Assembly (NCBI RefSeq): GCF_005517195.1
Contig: NZ_CP040244.1
Location: 1,196,001 to 1,260,000, forward strand
From: Streptomyces vilmorinianum
GTDB taxonomy: Bacteria; Actinomycetota; Actinomycetes; Streptomycetales; Streptomycetaceae
Direction: 5' to 3'
Length of the DNA: 64,000 nucleotides
In this document: positions 9,629 to 17,539 of the stretch, piece by piece
Numbering within the stretch: position 1 is the stretch's first letter
Layout of the letters: every line of letters begins with the position of its first letter
Made by a program: the position numbers and the translations under genes
The notes under the pieces: model-generated
What the model was told of the DNA's origin: nothing
The model's database searches: none
What the model saw: only the letters and a program-made list of their open reading frames with translations

Positions 9629-9728
9629 TCCTCAACCCAGGCCCTCCCGTACGCATTTGTCCGTTTCCCGCTCGCTAGCGTGCTGCCGCACCCCACCTTC
9701 ACCCCCGGCACGCAGAGGCAGGCACGCG

Positions 9729-11237
9729 ATGGGCACCAGTTCGCACCGGCGCAGGGCGAGCGGCAGGACCAAGGTCGTCGGCGCGGTCGTCGCGGCGGCG
9801 GTGATCGGCGGCGCGGTCTTCGCGCTCACCGGCACCGCCCAGGCGGCTTCCGTCGGCGCCGCGTACACCAGGACCAGCTCCTGGAACGGTGGCTACACCG
9901 GCCAGTACGTCATCACCAACGAGACTTCCAGCGTCCAGTCGGGGGGCTGGACGCTGGAGTTCGACCTGCCCGCCGGGACGACCATCGGCTCCCTGTGGAA
10001 CGGCGAGCACACCGTCTCCGGGCGGCACGTCACCGTGAAGCCCGCGAGCTGGAACAAGGAGCTCGCCCCCGGCCAGTCCGTCACGGTCGGCTTCGTGACC
10101 TCGGCGGCCGGGGAGGCGGGCGACCCCGCCAACTGCCTCATCAACCAGGCCACCTGCTCCGTCGGGGGCGCGACCCCGACGCCGAGCGGCCGGCCCACCG
10201 AGCAGCCCACGCAGACCGCGTCACCGACGGCGGCACCGACCGCGACCGCGACCGCGACCACCACCGCGGCGCCGACGCCGACCGCCACCGCGACCGTCTC
10301 GCCCACCCCCGCGCCCACCGCGACCGCCACCGGCACCCCGGGCGCCGCCGCGAAGTACGCGCCGTACATCGACACGTCGCTCTACCCGTCGTACGACATG
10401 CTCGCGACCGCCGACGCCACCGGCGTGAAGGAGTTCAACCTCGCCTTCATCACCTCCGGCGGCTCCTGCGCCCCGCTGTGGGGCGGCGTCACCGACCTCG
10501 CGAGCGACAAGGTGGCGTCCCAGATCGGCGCCCTGCGGGCCAAGGGCGGTGACGTACGGGTCTCCTTCGGCGGCGCGGCCGGCCACGAACTCGCCCTGAA
10601 CTGCTCGTCCTCCGCCGACCTCGCCGCCGCGTACGGCAAGGTCATCGACCAGTACAAGCTCACCAAGGTCGACTTCGACATCGAGGGCGCGGCGCTGCCG
10701 GACACCGCCGCCAACACCCGCCGCTCGCAGGCCATCGCCCAGCTCCAGAAGTCCCACCCGGGCCTGAACGTCTCCTTCACCCTGCCGGTCATGCCCGAGG
10801 GCCTGACCCAGCCGGGCGTGGACCTGCTCGCCGACGCGAAGAAGAACGGTGTCCGCGTCGACGCGGTCAACATCATGGCGATGGACTACGGACCGGCCTA
10901 CAGCGGTGACATGGGTACGTACGCGATCCAGGCGGCGACCGCCACCCAGGCCCAGATCAAGGGCGTGCTCGGGCTGTCCGACGCGGCCGCCTGGAAGGCC
11001 GTTGCGGTCACGCCGATGATCGGGGTCAACGACGTGACGAGCGAGATCTTCAAGGTCGAGGACGCCACCCAGCTGGTCGACTTCGCGAAGTCCAAGGGCA
11101 TCGGCTGGCTGTCGATGTGGTCCTCGACCCGCGACAAGCAGTGCGCGGCAGGCGCGGTGAACTACGCGGACGCCACCTGCTCCTCGATCCTCCAGCAGCC
11201 GCTGGCCTTCACCAAGGCGTTCTCCGCCTACAAGTAG
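9729..11237 (+). CDS. Secreted chitinase-like glycoside hydrolase, CBM2 plus GH18
   Basis: 502 residues. The Sec signal peptide has a basic start (SSHRRRASGRTKVV), a hydrophobic core (GAVVAAAVIGGAVFAL) and an AQA-A cleavage site near residue 40. A CBM2-type module follows (SSWNGGYTGQYVITNET, SGGWTLEFDLPAGT, HVTVKPASWNKELAPGQ), then a Thr/Pro/Ala linker of about 60 residues. The GH18 barrel contains DVRVSFGGAAG and the catalytic strand VDFDIEG with Glu 319 as acid/base and Asp 317 beside it. It should hydrolyse chitin-type polymers outside the cell. The gene follows the two-component pair and is separated from the convergent hydrolase gene by a strong terminator. Confidence 0.9.
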   Translation: MGTSSHRRRASGRTKVVGAVVAAAVIGGAVFALTGTAQAASVGAAYTRTSSWNGGYTGQYVITNETSSVQSGGWTLEFDLPAGTTIGSLWNGEHTVSGRHVTVKPASWNKELAPGQSVTVGFVTSAAGEAGDPANCLINQATCSVGGATPTPSGRPTEQPTQTASPTAAPTATATATTTAAPTPTATATVSPTPAPTATATGTPGAAAKYAPYIDTSLYPSYDMLATADATGVKEFNLAFITSGGSCAPLWGGVTDLASDKVASQIGALRAKGGDVRVSFGGAAGHELALNCSSSADLAAAYGKVIDQYKLTKVDFDIEGAALPDTAANTRRSQAIAQLQKSHPGLNVSFTLPVMPEGLTQPGVDLLADAKKNGVRVDAVNIMAMDYGPAYSGDMGTYAIQAATATQAQIKGVLGLSDAAAWKAVAVTPMIGVNDVTSEIFKVEDATQLVDFAKSKGIGWLSMWSSTRDKQCAAGAVNYADATCSSILQQPLAFTKAFSAYK

Positions 11238-11272
11238 CCCCACCCGTAGTCCACCCTGGTCCCCCCACAGCG

Positions 11273-11312
11273 CGCGCCCCGGCCGGCCCCCCACCCCCGG
11301 CCGGGGCGCGCT
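11273..11312. terminator. Strong hairpin between convergent genes
   Basis: A perfect 15-bp stem (GCGCGCCCCGGCCGG and its inverse) with a 10-base loop sits between the chitinase gene and the convergent hydrolase gene. It probably ends transcription from both sides. No long T-tract, as usual in Streptomyces. Confidence 0.75.
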
Positions 11313-11321
11313 GCCCTGCCG

Positions 11322-12077
11322 TCAGCCTTCCTGTTCGCTCAGGAACGTGTCGATCAGCTTCCCCCACACCGCCGGGTTCTCGGCGAACGGCGCGTGCCCG
11401 GTGGCCAGTTCGGTGAGGCGCGCGCCGGGGATGCCGGCCGCGACGGCCTGGTGCAGCGCGGGTGCCACCAGGCGGTCCTCGGTCGTCGATATCACCAGGG
11501 TCGGCACGGTCACCGCGGCCAGGTCCTCGCGGATGTCCGCCCGCGCCACCAGGTCCGCGTGTTCCGGGGTGCCGGGCGGGATCGATTCGCCGGTGAGCCG
11601 GACGACGCCCTCCACGACCTCCGGTGTCATGGGGTCGAGCATGGCCGGGCTGAAGACCAGCGGCACGAGGAGGCGGGCCACCAGTTCACGCTGCCCGCCG
11701 GCCGCGAGGTCCCGCCAGAGCAGGGACGCCTGGCGCAGCGCGTGGTCCGCGTAGGCGAACGGGGCGGTCAGGACGAGGGAGGTCACCCGCTCCGGATGGC
11801 GGATGGCGGTGCGGATCGCGACCGTCGTCCCCAGGGAGTACCCGCAGACGGCGAAGCGCTCCACGCCCGCGGCGTCGGCCGCCGCCACCAGCCCGTCGGC
11901 CAGCGCGTCCAGTTCGAGCGGCCGCGTGGCGCGCGGCGCCCCGCCCGTTCCCGGCAGGTCGAAGCCGACGACCCGCCGCCGCCCGCCGGAGGCCAGCGCC
12001 TCCCTGATCGGGCCGTAGTTGGACTCGATGCCCCCGCCGGAGCCGTGGGCCAGGAGCAGGGCGTGCGAAGTGGCCAT
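11322..12077 (-). CDS. Alpha/beta hydrolase
   Basis: 251 residues from ATG 12077, placed 7 bases after GGGGGG. The fold is clear: LLLAHGSGGG is the oxyanion-hole HG motif, CGYSLGTTVAIR is the nucleophile elbow (Gly-x-Ser-x-Gly), STTEDRLVAP gives the acid Asp and TGHAPFAENP the catalytic His. Substrate unknown; lactone, ester and C-C bond hydrolases share this pattern. The promoter carries two matched operator palindromes (12097-12110 and 12141-12154), so expression is probably controlled by a TetR-type repressor. It is the last leftward gene after the ABC transporter but has its own promoter. Confidence 0.85.
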   Translation of the reverse strand: MATSHALLLAHGSGGGIESNYGPIREALASGGRRRVVGFDLPGTGGAPRATRPLELDALADGLVAAADAAGVERFAVCGYSLGTTVAIRTAIRHPERVTSLVLTAPFAYADHALRQASLLWRDLAAGGQRELVARLLVPLVFSPAMLDPMTPEVVEGVVRLTGESIPPGTPEHADLVARADIREDLAAVTVPTLVISTTEDRLVAPALHQAVAAGIPGARLTELATGHAPFAENPAVWGKLIDTFLSEQEG

Positions 12078-12096
12078 CGAAGAGCCCCCCAAATCT

Positions 12097-12154
12097 GTAA
12101 TGAGCGTTACGGAATCAGTGGAGTCACCGTAGCAGATTCAGTAACGCCCATTAC
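12097..12154. promoter_or_regulatory. Paired operator palindromes of the hydrolase gene
   Basis: GTAATGAGCGTTAC (12097-12110) and GTAACGCCCATTAC (12141-12154) are both inverted repeats with GTAA/TTAC ends, 30 bases apart, directly upstream of the hydrolase start. The 12-mer TAATGAGCGTTA recurs exactly in the operator before the carboxylase gene at 44140-44151. Confidence 0.65.
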
Positions 12155-12168
12155 AGAACTGGCGGACG

Positions 12169-12993
12169 TCAGCCCTTCACCGCACCCCGCATGATCCCGC
12201 CGACGATCTGCCGCCCGAAGACCACGAACACGAGCAGCAGCGGCAGCGTCCCGAGCAGCGCGCCCGCCATGATCACCGACTGGTCGGGGATGTACCCCCG
12301 CCCCAGGCCGGCCAGCGCCACCTGCACCGTCGGGCTGCCGTTCTGCGTCAGCGCGATGACCGGCCAGAAGAAGTCGTTCCACGCCATCACGAACGTCAGC
12401 ATCCCCAGGACCGCCATCGCCGGGCGGGCCGCGGGGAAGACCACGTGCCAGACGACCCGAGGCCAGCTCGCCCCGTCCACCCGGGCCGCCTCGATCAGCT
12501 CCGAGGGCAGGGCCCGGCTCAGATGCTGGCGCATGAAGAAGACGCCGAACGCGGAGGCCAGCGCGGGCAGGATCACCGACTGCAGCCGGTCGGTCCACGA
12601 CACCTCGGCGATCAGCATGAACAGCGGCACGACGGACAGCTGCGGCGGCACCATCATCGTGCCGATCACCACCATCAGCAGCGCGTTCCCGAACCGGAAC
12701 CGCAGCTTGGCGAAGGCGAAGCCGGCCAGCGTCGAGAACAGCACCGTGCCCGCCGCCACCGACCCCGCGACGACCGTCGTGTTGAGCAGCGCCTCGCCCA
12801 GGTTGGCGTCGGTCCAGGCGATCCGAAGATTCCGGGGGAGGTTCCCGCCGAACCAGAACGGCGGCGGGGTCTGCGCGAGCCGCGTGGTGTCCCGCGAGGC
12901 CGCGATCGCCGTCCACACCAGGGGAAACAGGGACCCCACCGTGACGACCGCGAGAACGGCGTACGTGATCAGGCCCGCCCGTGGCGCCCGCAT
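12169..12993 (-). CDS. Sugar ABC transporter permease (MalG type)
   Basis: 274 residues with six hydrophobic segments (for example LITYAVLAVVTVGSLFPLV, VVAGSVAAGTVLFSTLAGFA, MLTFVMAWNDFFWPV, MAGALLGTLPLLLVFVVFG). The cytoplasmic EAA loop is ELIEAARVDGASWPRVVWHV, which docks to the shared ATPase. This is the second permease of a CUT1-type importer. Its ATG at 12993 overlaps the stop of the upstream permease by one base, so the three transporter genes form one operon. No ATPase gene is present; in Streptomyces such importers share the MsiK ATPase. Likely the CebG-position protein, given the CebR-like box upstream of the operon. Confidence 0.88.
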   Translation of the reverse strand: MRAPRAGLITYAVLAVVTVGSLFPLVWTAIAASRDTTRLAQTPPPFWFGGNLPRNLRIAWTDANLGEALLNTTVVAGSVAAGTVLFSTLAGFAFAKLRFRFGNALLMVVIGTMMVPPQLSVVPLFMLIAEVSWTDRLQSVILPALASAFGVFFMRQHLSRALPSELIEAARVDGASWPRVVWHVVFPAARPAMAVLGMLTFVMAWNDFFWPVIALTQNGSPTVQVALAGLGRGYIPDQSVIMAGALLGTLPLLLVFVVFGRQIVGGIMRGAVKG

Positions 12994-13967
12994 CAGGTCT
13001 CCCTCCGGCGCAGCAGCCACGCCACCGCGCCGATCAGCAGCAGGAGCAGGAACATCGCCCAGGCGATCGCCGAGGCCCGCCCGAGATGGTGGTTCACCCA
13101 GCCCTGCTCGTACAGATAGAGCCCGAGCGTCTGGTACTGGTGGTCCGCGCCGCCCGTGGCCCCCGCCCCGCCGTTGAACAGCAGCGGCTCGCCGAAGAGC
13201 TGCGTCGCGCCGATCGTCGACACGACGACGGTGAACAGGATCGTCGGCCGCAGCCCCGGCAGGGTGACGTGCACGAACTGCCGCCACCGCGAGGCCCCGT
13301 CCAGCGCCGCCGACTCGTACAGCTCGTCCGGGATCGCCTGCATCGCCGCCAGGTAGATCAGCGCGTTGTAGCCGGTCCAGCGCCAGATCACGATCGACGA
13401 GACCGCCAACCGCGAGGACCAGGTGCCGTTCTGCCAGTCCACCGGCCCGAACCCGGCCGTGCCGAGCACCCAGTTGACAAGCCCGTGCTCTCGCCCGAAG
13501 AGCAGCACGAAGACCAGCGTCGCCGCGGCCACCGACGTGGCGTACGGGGTGAGGGCCGCGACCCGGAAGAAGATCCGGCCCCGCAGCCGCGAGTTGAGCA
13601 GATGCGCGATGCCGAGCGCCATCACCAGCTGCGGAACGGTCGACAGGACCCCGATCGTGATCGTGTTCCCCAGCGCGTTCCAGAAGAACGCGTCGTCCAG
13701 GAGCCGGGTGAAGTTCCGCGTCCCCACCCACTCCATCTCGCCCGGCGCGGTCAGCTCCACCCGGTGCAGCGAGGCCCAGCCCGTGTAGAGGAGCGGAAAG
13801 AGCCCGAAGGCGGCGAAGAGGAGGAAGAAGGGGGCGACGAAGGCGTACGGCCCGAGGCGCACGCTCCGGCGGTGCCGGCGGGCGCGGCGCGCCGCCTCCT
13901 TCGTACGGGCGGAGGGCGCGGGCTGATCCCGCGGCGGTACGGCGACATCGGCCTCGGCCTCGGCCAT
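12993..13967 (-). CDS. Sugar ABC transporter permease (MalF type)
   Basis: 324 residues from ATG 13967 (AGGTGAG ribosome site; GTG 13976 is an alternative). A basic N-terminal region is followed by membrane segments such as YAFVAPFFLLFAAFGLFPLLYTG, TITIGVLSTVPQLVMALGIA and AWAMFLLLLLIGAVAWLL. The EAA loop is ELYESAALDGASRWRQFVHV. It pairs with the permease at 12169 to form the channel of a carbohydrate importer fed by the lipoprotein at 13980. The start follows the binding-protein stop by about 12 bases. Confidence 0.88.
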   Translation of the reverse strand: MAEAEADVAVPPRDQPAPSARTKEAARRARRHRRSVRLGPYAFVAPFFLLFAAFGLFPLLYTGWASLHRVELTAPGEMEWVGTRNFTRLLDDAFFWNALGNTITIGVLSTVPQLVMALGIAHLLNSRLRGRIFFRVAALTPYATSVAAATLVFVLLFGREHGLVNWVLGTAGFGPVDWQNGTWSSRLAVSSIVIWRWTGYNALIYLAAMQAIPDELYESAALDGASRWRQFVHVTLPGLRPTILFTVVVSTIGATQLFGEPLLFNGGAGATGGADHQYQTLGLYLYEQGWVNHHLGRASAIAWAMFLLLLLIGAVAWLLRRRET

Positions 13968-13979
13968 GGGGCTCACCTG

Positions 13980-15263
13980 TCACCGGTCCAGGGCGTTGTC
14001 GATCGTCTTCACCGCGGCCTCCCAGCCGGCCCGGGAGGACCTCCCCTTCTGGTCGACCTGGAGCATCCCGATGTCGGCGAGGTTCTGGGCGATGACCGCG
14101 TCCTTGGGTCCGGTGACCGTCACCGGGACACCGCGCGCCGCCTCGGCGAAGATCGCGCCGACGGGGGCGTCCCCGAAGTACGGGTGCCGGGCGCCGGAGA
14201 CGGCCGGCAGCGCGTACGCGGCCTGGGTGCTGGGGAAGCTGCCCCGCTTCTCGAAGAGCGTCGCCTGCTGCGCGGGCGCGGTCAGCCAGGCCACCAGCCG
14301 GGCCGCCTCGGCCGGGTGCCGCCCGGCCTTCGGTACGACGAGGAAGGAGCCGCCCCAGTTGCTCGGCCGGGGCGCCGCGGCGACGTCCCACCGGCCCCGG
14401 CCGGCCGGGCCCGCCTTGTCCTGGATGTAGCCGAGCATCCAGGCCGGGCAGGAGACGGTGGCGAAGGTGCCGTTGGCGTACGCCTGGTCCCAGGCGGGGG
14501 TGAACTGCTGGAGCCGGCCGGTCAGGCCCTCGGCGGCGAAGGCGGCCGCGAGGTCCCAGGCGTGCTTCACGGCGGGACTCTCCTTGTAGACGACCTCGCC
14601 CCTGTCGTCGTAGAAACGGCGGGGGCTGCTGCCGGTGACCGCGGCCATCACGCCGGAGGCGGAGTCCACGAACGCCGTGCCCGCGGGCGCCTTCGCCTTG
14701 AACCGCCGCCCCGTCTCCAGGTACTTGTCCCAGTCCCCGGCCCAGAGCCGTCCGACGGCCGCGCGGTCGGTGGGCAGACCGGCGCGGGCGAAGAGGTCCT
14801 TGCGGTAGCAGATGCCCTGCGGGCCGATGTCCGTGCCGAGACCCACCGTCCTGCCGTCCCCGCTGGTGCCCTGGGCCCATTTCCACGACAGGAAGGCGCT
14901 CTTGTCGACGCCGGGCGTCCTGCCGAGGTCTTCCAGCCGGTCGGCCTGGGTGGCGGTGATCTCGGCGATGTTGTTGACCTCGACGGCCTGCACGTCGGCG
15001 AGGCCGGAGTCGGAGACGAGGTGGGTGAGCAGCTGCGGGTAGTAGTTCTCGTTGCGCTCGATGGAGGTCTGCCGGATGACGACGTCCGGGTGGAGCCTCA
15101 TGTACGTGTCGTAGAGACCGGCCTCCTTCAGGCCGAAGGCCCCGAAGACGCCGACGGTGAGCACGGTCCGCCCGGCCGCGTCCCGGCCGTCGTCCTCGGC
15201 GCAGCCGGCCGAGAGCCCGGCCGTCAGGGCGAGGGCGAGGGCGAGCGCGACGGGGGTACGCAC
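13980..15263 (-). CDS. Sugar ABC transporter substrate-binding lipoprotein
   Basis: 427 residues from GTG 15263. The signal peptide VRTPVALALALALTAGLSAGC ends in the lipobox LSAGC, so the protein is lipid-anchored outside the membrane. The mature part is a family-1 solute-binding protein (LTVGVFGAFGLKEAGLYD, a conserved VEVNNIAEI block, YRKDLFARAGLP, RHPAEAARLVAWL). It heads the operon with the two permeases. A CebR-like palindrome 130 bases upstream and, from memory, the position next to ornA in other Streptomyces suggest a cello-oligosaccharide-type importer. Substrate is otherwise not provable. Confidence 0.85.
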   Translation of the reverse strand: MRTPVALALALALTAGLSAGCAEDDGRDAAGRTVLTVGVFGAFGLKEAGLYDTYMRLHPDVVIRQTSIERNENYYPQLLTHLVSDSGLADVQAVEVNNIAEITATQADRLEDLGRTPGVDKSAFLSWKWAQGTSGDGRTVGLGTDIGPQGICYRKDLFARAGLPTDRAAVGRLWAGDWDKYLETGRRFKAKAPAGTAFVDSASGVMAAVTGSSPRRFYDDRGEVVYKESPAVKHAWDLAAAFAAEGLTGRLQQFTPAWDQAYANGTFATVSCPAWMLGYIQDKAGPAGRGRWDVAAAPRPSNWGGSFLVVPKAGRHPAEAARLVAWLTAPAQQATLFEKRGSFPSTQAAYALPAVSGARHPYFGDAPVGAIFAEAARGVPVTVTGPKDAVIAQNLADIGMLQVDQKGRSSRAGWEAAVKTIDNALDR

Positions 15264-15393
15264 GCCACGGAGCGTAGGGCGCCCCGCGGCGCGGGGGCGG
15301 CGCCCGCGCCGGGGGCAGGGCGAGCCCACCCGCTCAGCCGAATGTCTTCGACTGAGCACGCATCTTGACCGTCCTCCGACAAGGATTGAAGAG

Positions 15394-15407
15394 TGGGAGT
15401 GCTCCCA
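15394..15407. promoter_or_regulatory. CebR-like operator
   Basis: TGGGAGTGCTCCCA matches the CebR consensus TGGGAGCGCTCCCA at 13 of 14 positions. It lies between the leftward sugar-binding-protein gene and the rightward remnant of a secreted-protein gene, so it could have controlled both. CebR is the cellobiose-responsive repressor of cellulose utilisation in Streptomyces. Confidence 0.65.
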
Positions 15408-15431
15408 TAACCATTCCCGCAGGAGAACTCC

Positions 15432-15611
15432 ATGCGCAGAGGACGACCGCTCCTTGCGGGGCTCGCCCTGGCCGCCGGCCTGCTGGCCCACAAGGGCGGG
15501 CGCGGTCGTCGAGTCGGACCGCGTGGACCCGAAGCGCTTCCACGGCTTCAAGGACGGCACGTTCCACGGGAGTACGGACGGGGGCGCGTCCCTCACCGCG
15601 AAGGCCACCTT
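15432..15611 (+). pseudogene. 5' remnant of a secreted-protein gene
   Basis: A good ribosome site (AGGAGAA) and ATG 15432 open a typical signal peptide (MRRGRPLLAGLALAAGLLA). The frame then seems to shift by one base in the G run near 15496. The shifted frame continues plausibly as GAVVESDRVDPKRFHGFKDG until about 15611, where it collides head-on with the DUF6415 remnant. The CebR-like box 25 bases upstream suggests it was a cellulose-regulated extracellular protein. The family cannot be identified from what is left. Confidence 0.5.
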
Positions 15612-15987
15612 GGTGTGGAGCATGTCGCGGGCGGCGAGCGCCAGGTGCTTGGCGTACGACCACGGGCCGAGCGGCCCGTCGACGGGGCCGTCTGCCTGGA
15701 GCTTCGCCCAGGTCTCCAGGACTGCTGCCGCGCGGCCGTCGTAGGGCGGCCGGGATCTCGTTCACGCCTACCGCGAGAGTGACGCAGTACGTCAGGAGGC
15801 GGTCAGTAAGCTGCGCGAGGGCGACCGAGCCCGGGTGGTGCCGCAACCCGAGGGTGCGGATGATGTCCGCCTCGGCGGCTTGCTCGACGTGCTCTTCGAC
15901 TGCATCGGCTGCCTGAATGATGAGTGCGCCGATGTCCACTGAGGCTCTTGCGTCGGCTGTTCTGTCGTGCCGGGTCTGCTTGAGCAT
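15612..15987 (-). pseudogene. Broken DUF6415-like gene
   Basis: Starts MLKQTRHDRTADARASVD and continues as a Streptomyces DUF6415-type protein (IIRTLGLRHHPGSVALAQ, LTDRLLTYCVTLAVGVNEIP). Near 15742 one base appears missing; the downstream part resumes in another frame (GRAAAVLETWAKLQADG, WSYAKHLALAARDMLHT) and similarity stops at about 15612. So it has both a frameshift and a lost 3' end. Such genes usually pair with an XRE-type regulator, and the remnant of one lies just upstream at 16077. Confidence 0.6.
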
Positions 15988-16076
15988 GGCCGCTCGCTAC
16001 CATCGTCGTGACCTGCGGTATCCACGACGGTAGGGCGGTGCGTGCAGGGAGAGGACACAAATCGTGTCCCCCTTCG

Positions 16077-16440
16077 TCAGGCTGCCAGCAGGCCTACCTT
16101 CACGGCCAGTTCAGAGGCACGACGGCGGCGCGAGGCAACCTTGGACTCGGTCTCTTCCAGGATGATGGAGCGGGCGTAGCCGTTGTACTGGATCGTCTCC
16201 GGCGCGGCCTCATAGGCCTGCGACAGCGTCGCGATCGCCACGTCCGGCTGTCCGTCGAGCTGATAGCTCCGGGCCTCCTCGATACGGTGCCGGGCTCGGC
16301 GCGGGCGGGAGGGGATCGTGGCGGCGTCGGCGCGGGCGGCCTGTCGTACGGATTCTGGCCCGGCATGGAGCTCGACGGCCACCGTCACCGCGTGGGCGCC
16401 CATGTCTGCGTTCTCTGACCGAACGCCACCGGATTGGCGT
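16077..16440 (-). pseudogene. 3' remnant of an HTH-type regulator gene
   Basis: The readable part (ATG 16403, or in frame from about 16440) encodes MGAHAVTVAVELHAGPESV, then IPSRPRRARHRIEEARSYQ, a TPR-like AIATLSQAYEAAPETI and a C-terminal RRRRASELAVKVGLLAA. This resembles the C-terminal half of Streptomyces XRE-family regulators whose N-terminal helix-turn-helix is missing here. An in-frame stop closes the frame upstream. It forms a decayed pair with the DUF6415 remnant. Confidence 0.55.
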
Positions 16441-16740
16441 ACGGGTCCGGGGTAGCGTCAGATGACAAGGCCTTGCCCCTCCTCTGAACAGACTCGACAC
16501 CTGCCAGCGTAGGGGCGGGCCTCTCTCATGTGAGCCTGGATGTGCGAAATCGCCCGTCCGCCTGAAGGTGAACGGGGCCCGCATCACCGAGCGGAGCTGG
16601 TAGATCGAGAACGAGCGCCGCCGTCGAACAGCCGCACACGCGAGCCCTCACCACTGCCGACGCGCATGAGATTCGGAGTCGTCCCGCTCGTCCGGCCCGG
16701 TCCGGGTGCGTTCGGCACCGTCTGGACCGACGCTGAAACC
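16441..16740. other. Intergenic region without a recognisable gene
   Basis: About 300 bases between the regulator remnant and the FxLYD-like gene. It is less GC-rich than its surroundings in places and has no convincing frame. It may contain the orphan promoter of the deleted regulator (minus strand) and the promoter of the gene at 16741. Nothing else seen. Confidence 0.5.
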
Positions 16741-17277
16741 ATGTCGAATCGAGAACCTGCTCCCGGTTGGGGCCAGCCGCCCAGCACGGGAGGTGGGGCC
16801 CCGCCCCGTAAGAGCAACAGGGGAAAGATCATCGGCTTGTCGTGCCTGGGCGTGATCGCTCTGCTTGTCGTCGTGATCGTTGCTGTCATGCTCACTGTCG
16901 GAGGCGGGGACGACGAGCCGGAGCGGGAGACTCCCGCAAGCCCGTCGCAGCCCACCGCGCGGGAGACCTCGGCCCCGGGGCTTCCGCAGGAGGAGAGCGG
17001 CGCCAGGGGAGACGTGAAGATCACGGCATGCGAGGTGGATCCCGTCACGAAGTGGCCCAGTGCGGAGTTGCTGATCACCAACCGGTCGAGCAAGGCCAGC
17101 AACTACATCGTGAACGTTGAGTTCGTCGACGCGTCCAACAAGCGGCTGAGTGAAGCGGTTGCAGCGTCGAACGGGGTGGCGCCCGGGCAGCAGTCGAAGG
17201 TGACGGCACAGGGGCTGGACCAGATCACGGCCAGGATCACATGCCGGATCACGGACGTCACCCGTTACGCGTCCTGA
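16741..17277 (+). CDS. Membrane protein with extracellular FxLYD-like domain
   Basis: 178 residues from ATG 16741. A Pro/Gly-rich cytoplasmic N-terminus (GWGQPPSTGGGAPPRK) leads to one membrane helix (IIGLSCLGVIALLVVVIVAVML), then an acidic Pro/Ser/Thr linker. The extracellular domain of about 90 residues (DVKITACEVDPVTKWPSAEL, NRSSKASNYIVNVEFVD, GVAPGQQSKVTAQG, ITCRITDVTRYAS) is beta-rich with two Cys and resembles FxLYD or DUF4352 domains. Role unknown. The ribosome site is weak. It converges on tRNA-His with a long terminator hairpin between. Confidence 0.78.
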   Translation: MSNREPAPGWGQPPSTGGGAPPRKSNRGKIIGLSCLGVIALLVVVIVAVMLTVGGGDDEPERETPASPSQPTARETSAPGLPQEESGARGDVKITACEVDPVTKWPSAELLITNRSSKASNYIVNVEFVDASNKRLSEAVAASNGVAPGQQSKVTAQGLDQITARITCRITDVTRYAS

Positions 17278-17318
17278 ATGAGAGCCGCGTTCCCGTGATG
17301 TTGCCAGGCTCGGAGCAC

Positions 17319-17358
17319 GACGAAGGGCTGACCTGTTTTCACAGGTCAGCCCTTCGTC
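17319..17358. terminator. Perfect 18-bp hairpin terminator
   Basis: GACGAAGGGCTGACCTGT is followed by a TTTC loop and its exact inverse. It stands between the FxLYD-like gene and tRNA-His, which converge, so it should end both transcripts. Confidence 0.85.
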
Positions 17359-17363
17359 CTCAG

Positions 17364-17437
17364 GGTGAGTAACGGGACTCGAACCCGCGACATCCTGGAC
17401 CACAACCAGGTGCTCTACCAGCTGAGCTATACCCACC
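17364..17437 (-). tRNA. tRNA-His (anticodon GTG)
   Basis: The minus strand folds as a complete cloverleaf. The acceptor stem is GTGGGTA with a 3' strand TACTCAC, the D-arm is AGCTCAGCTGGTAGAGC, the anticodon stem CTGG/CCAG holds the loop TTGTGGT with anticodon GTG, and the T-arm is GCGGGTTCGAGTCCCGT. Position 17437 supplies the extra G(-1) opposite C73, the identity element of tRNA-His. CCA is not encoded. The 18-bp terminator follows directly. Confidence 0.97.
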
Positions 17438-17539
17438 ATGACCGGCGGTTTCCCGAAGGTTTCCCCGACCGGCCGAGAAGAAGTCTACAGGGTCCGAGCG
17501 GGTGCTCGCGCCCGCATTACGCCGGGCGCGAGCCGGGGG

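Noticed and set aside
16540..16740. Upstream extension of the FxLYD-like protein from 16540
   Set aside because: The added residues look random (Arg/Pro-rich) and would place about 65 residues before the typical Pro/Gly N-terminus; ATG 16741 fits better.
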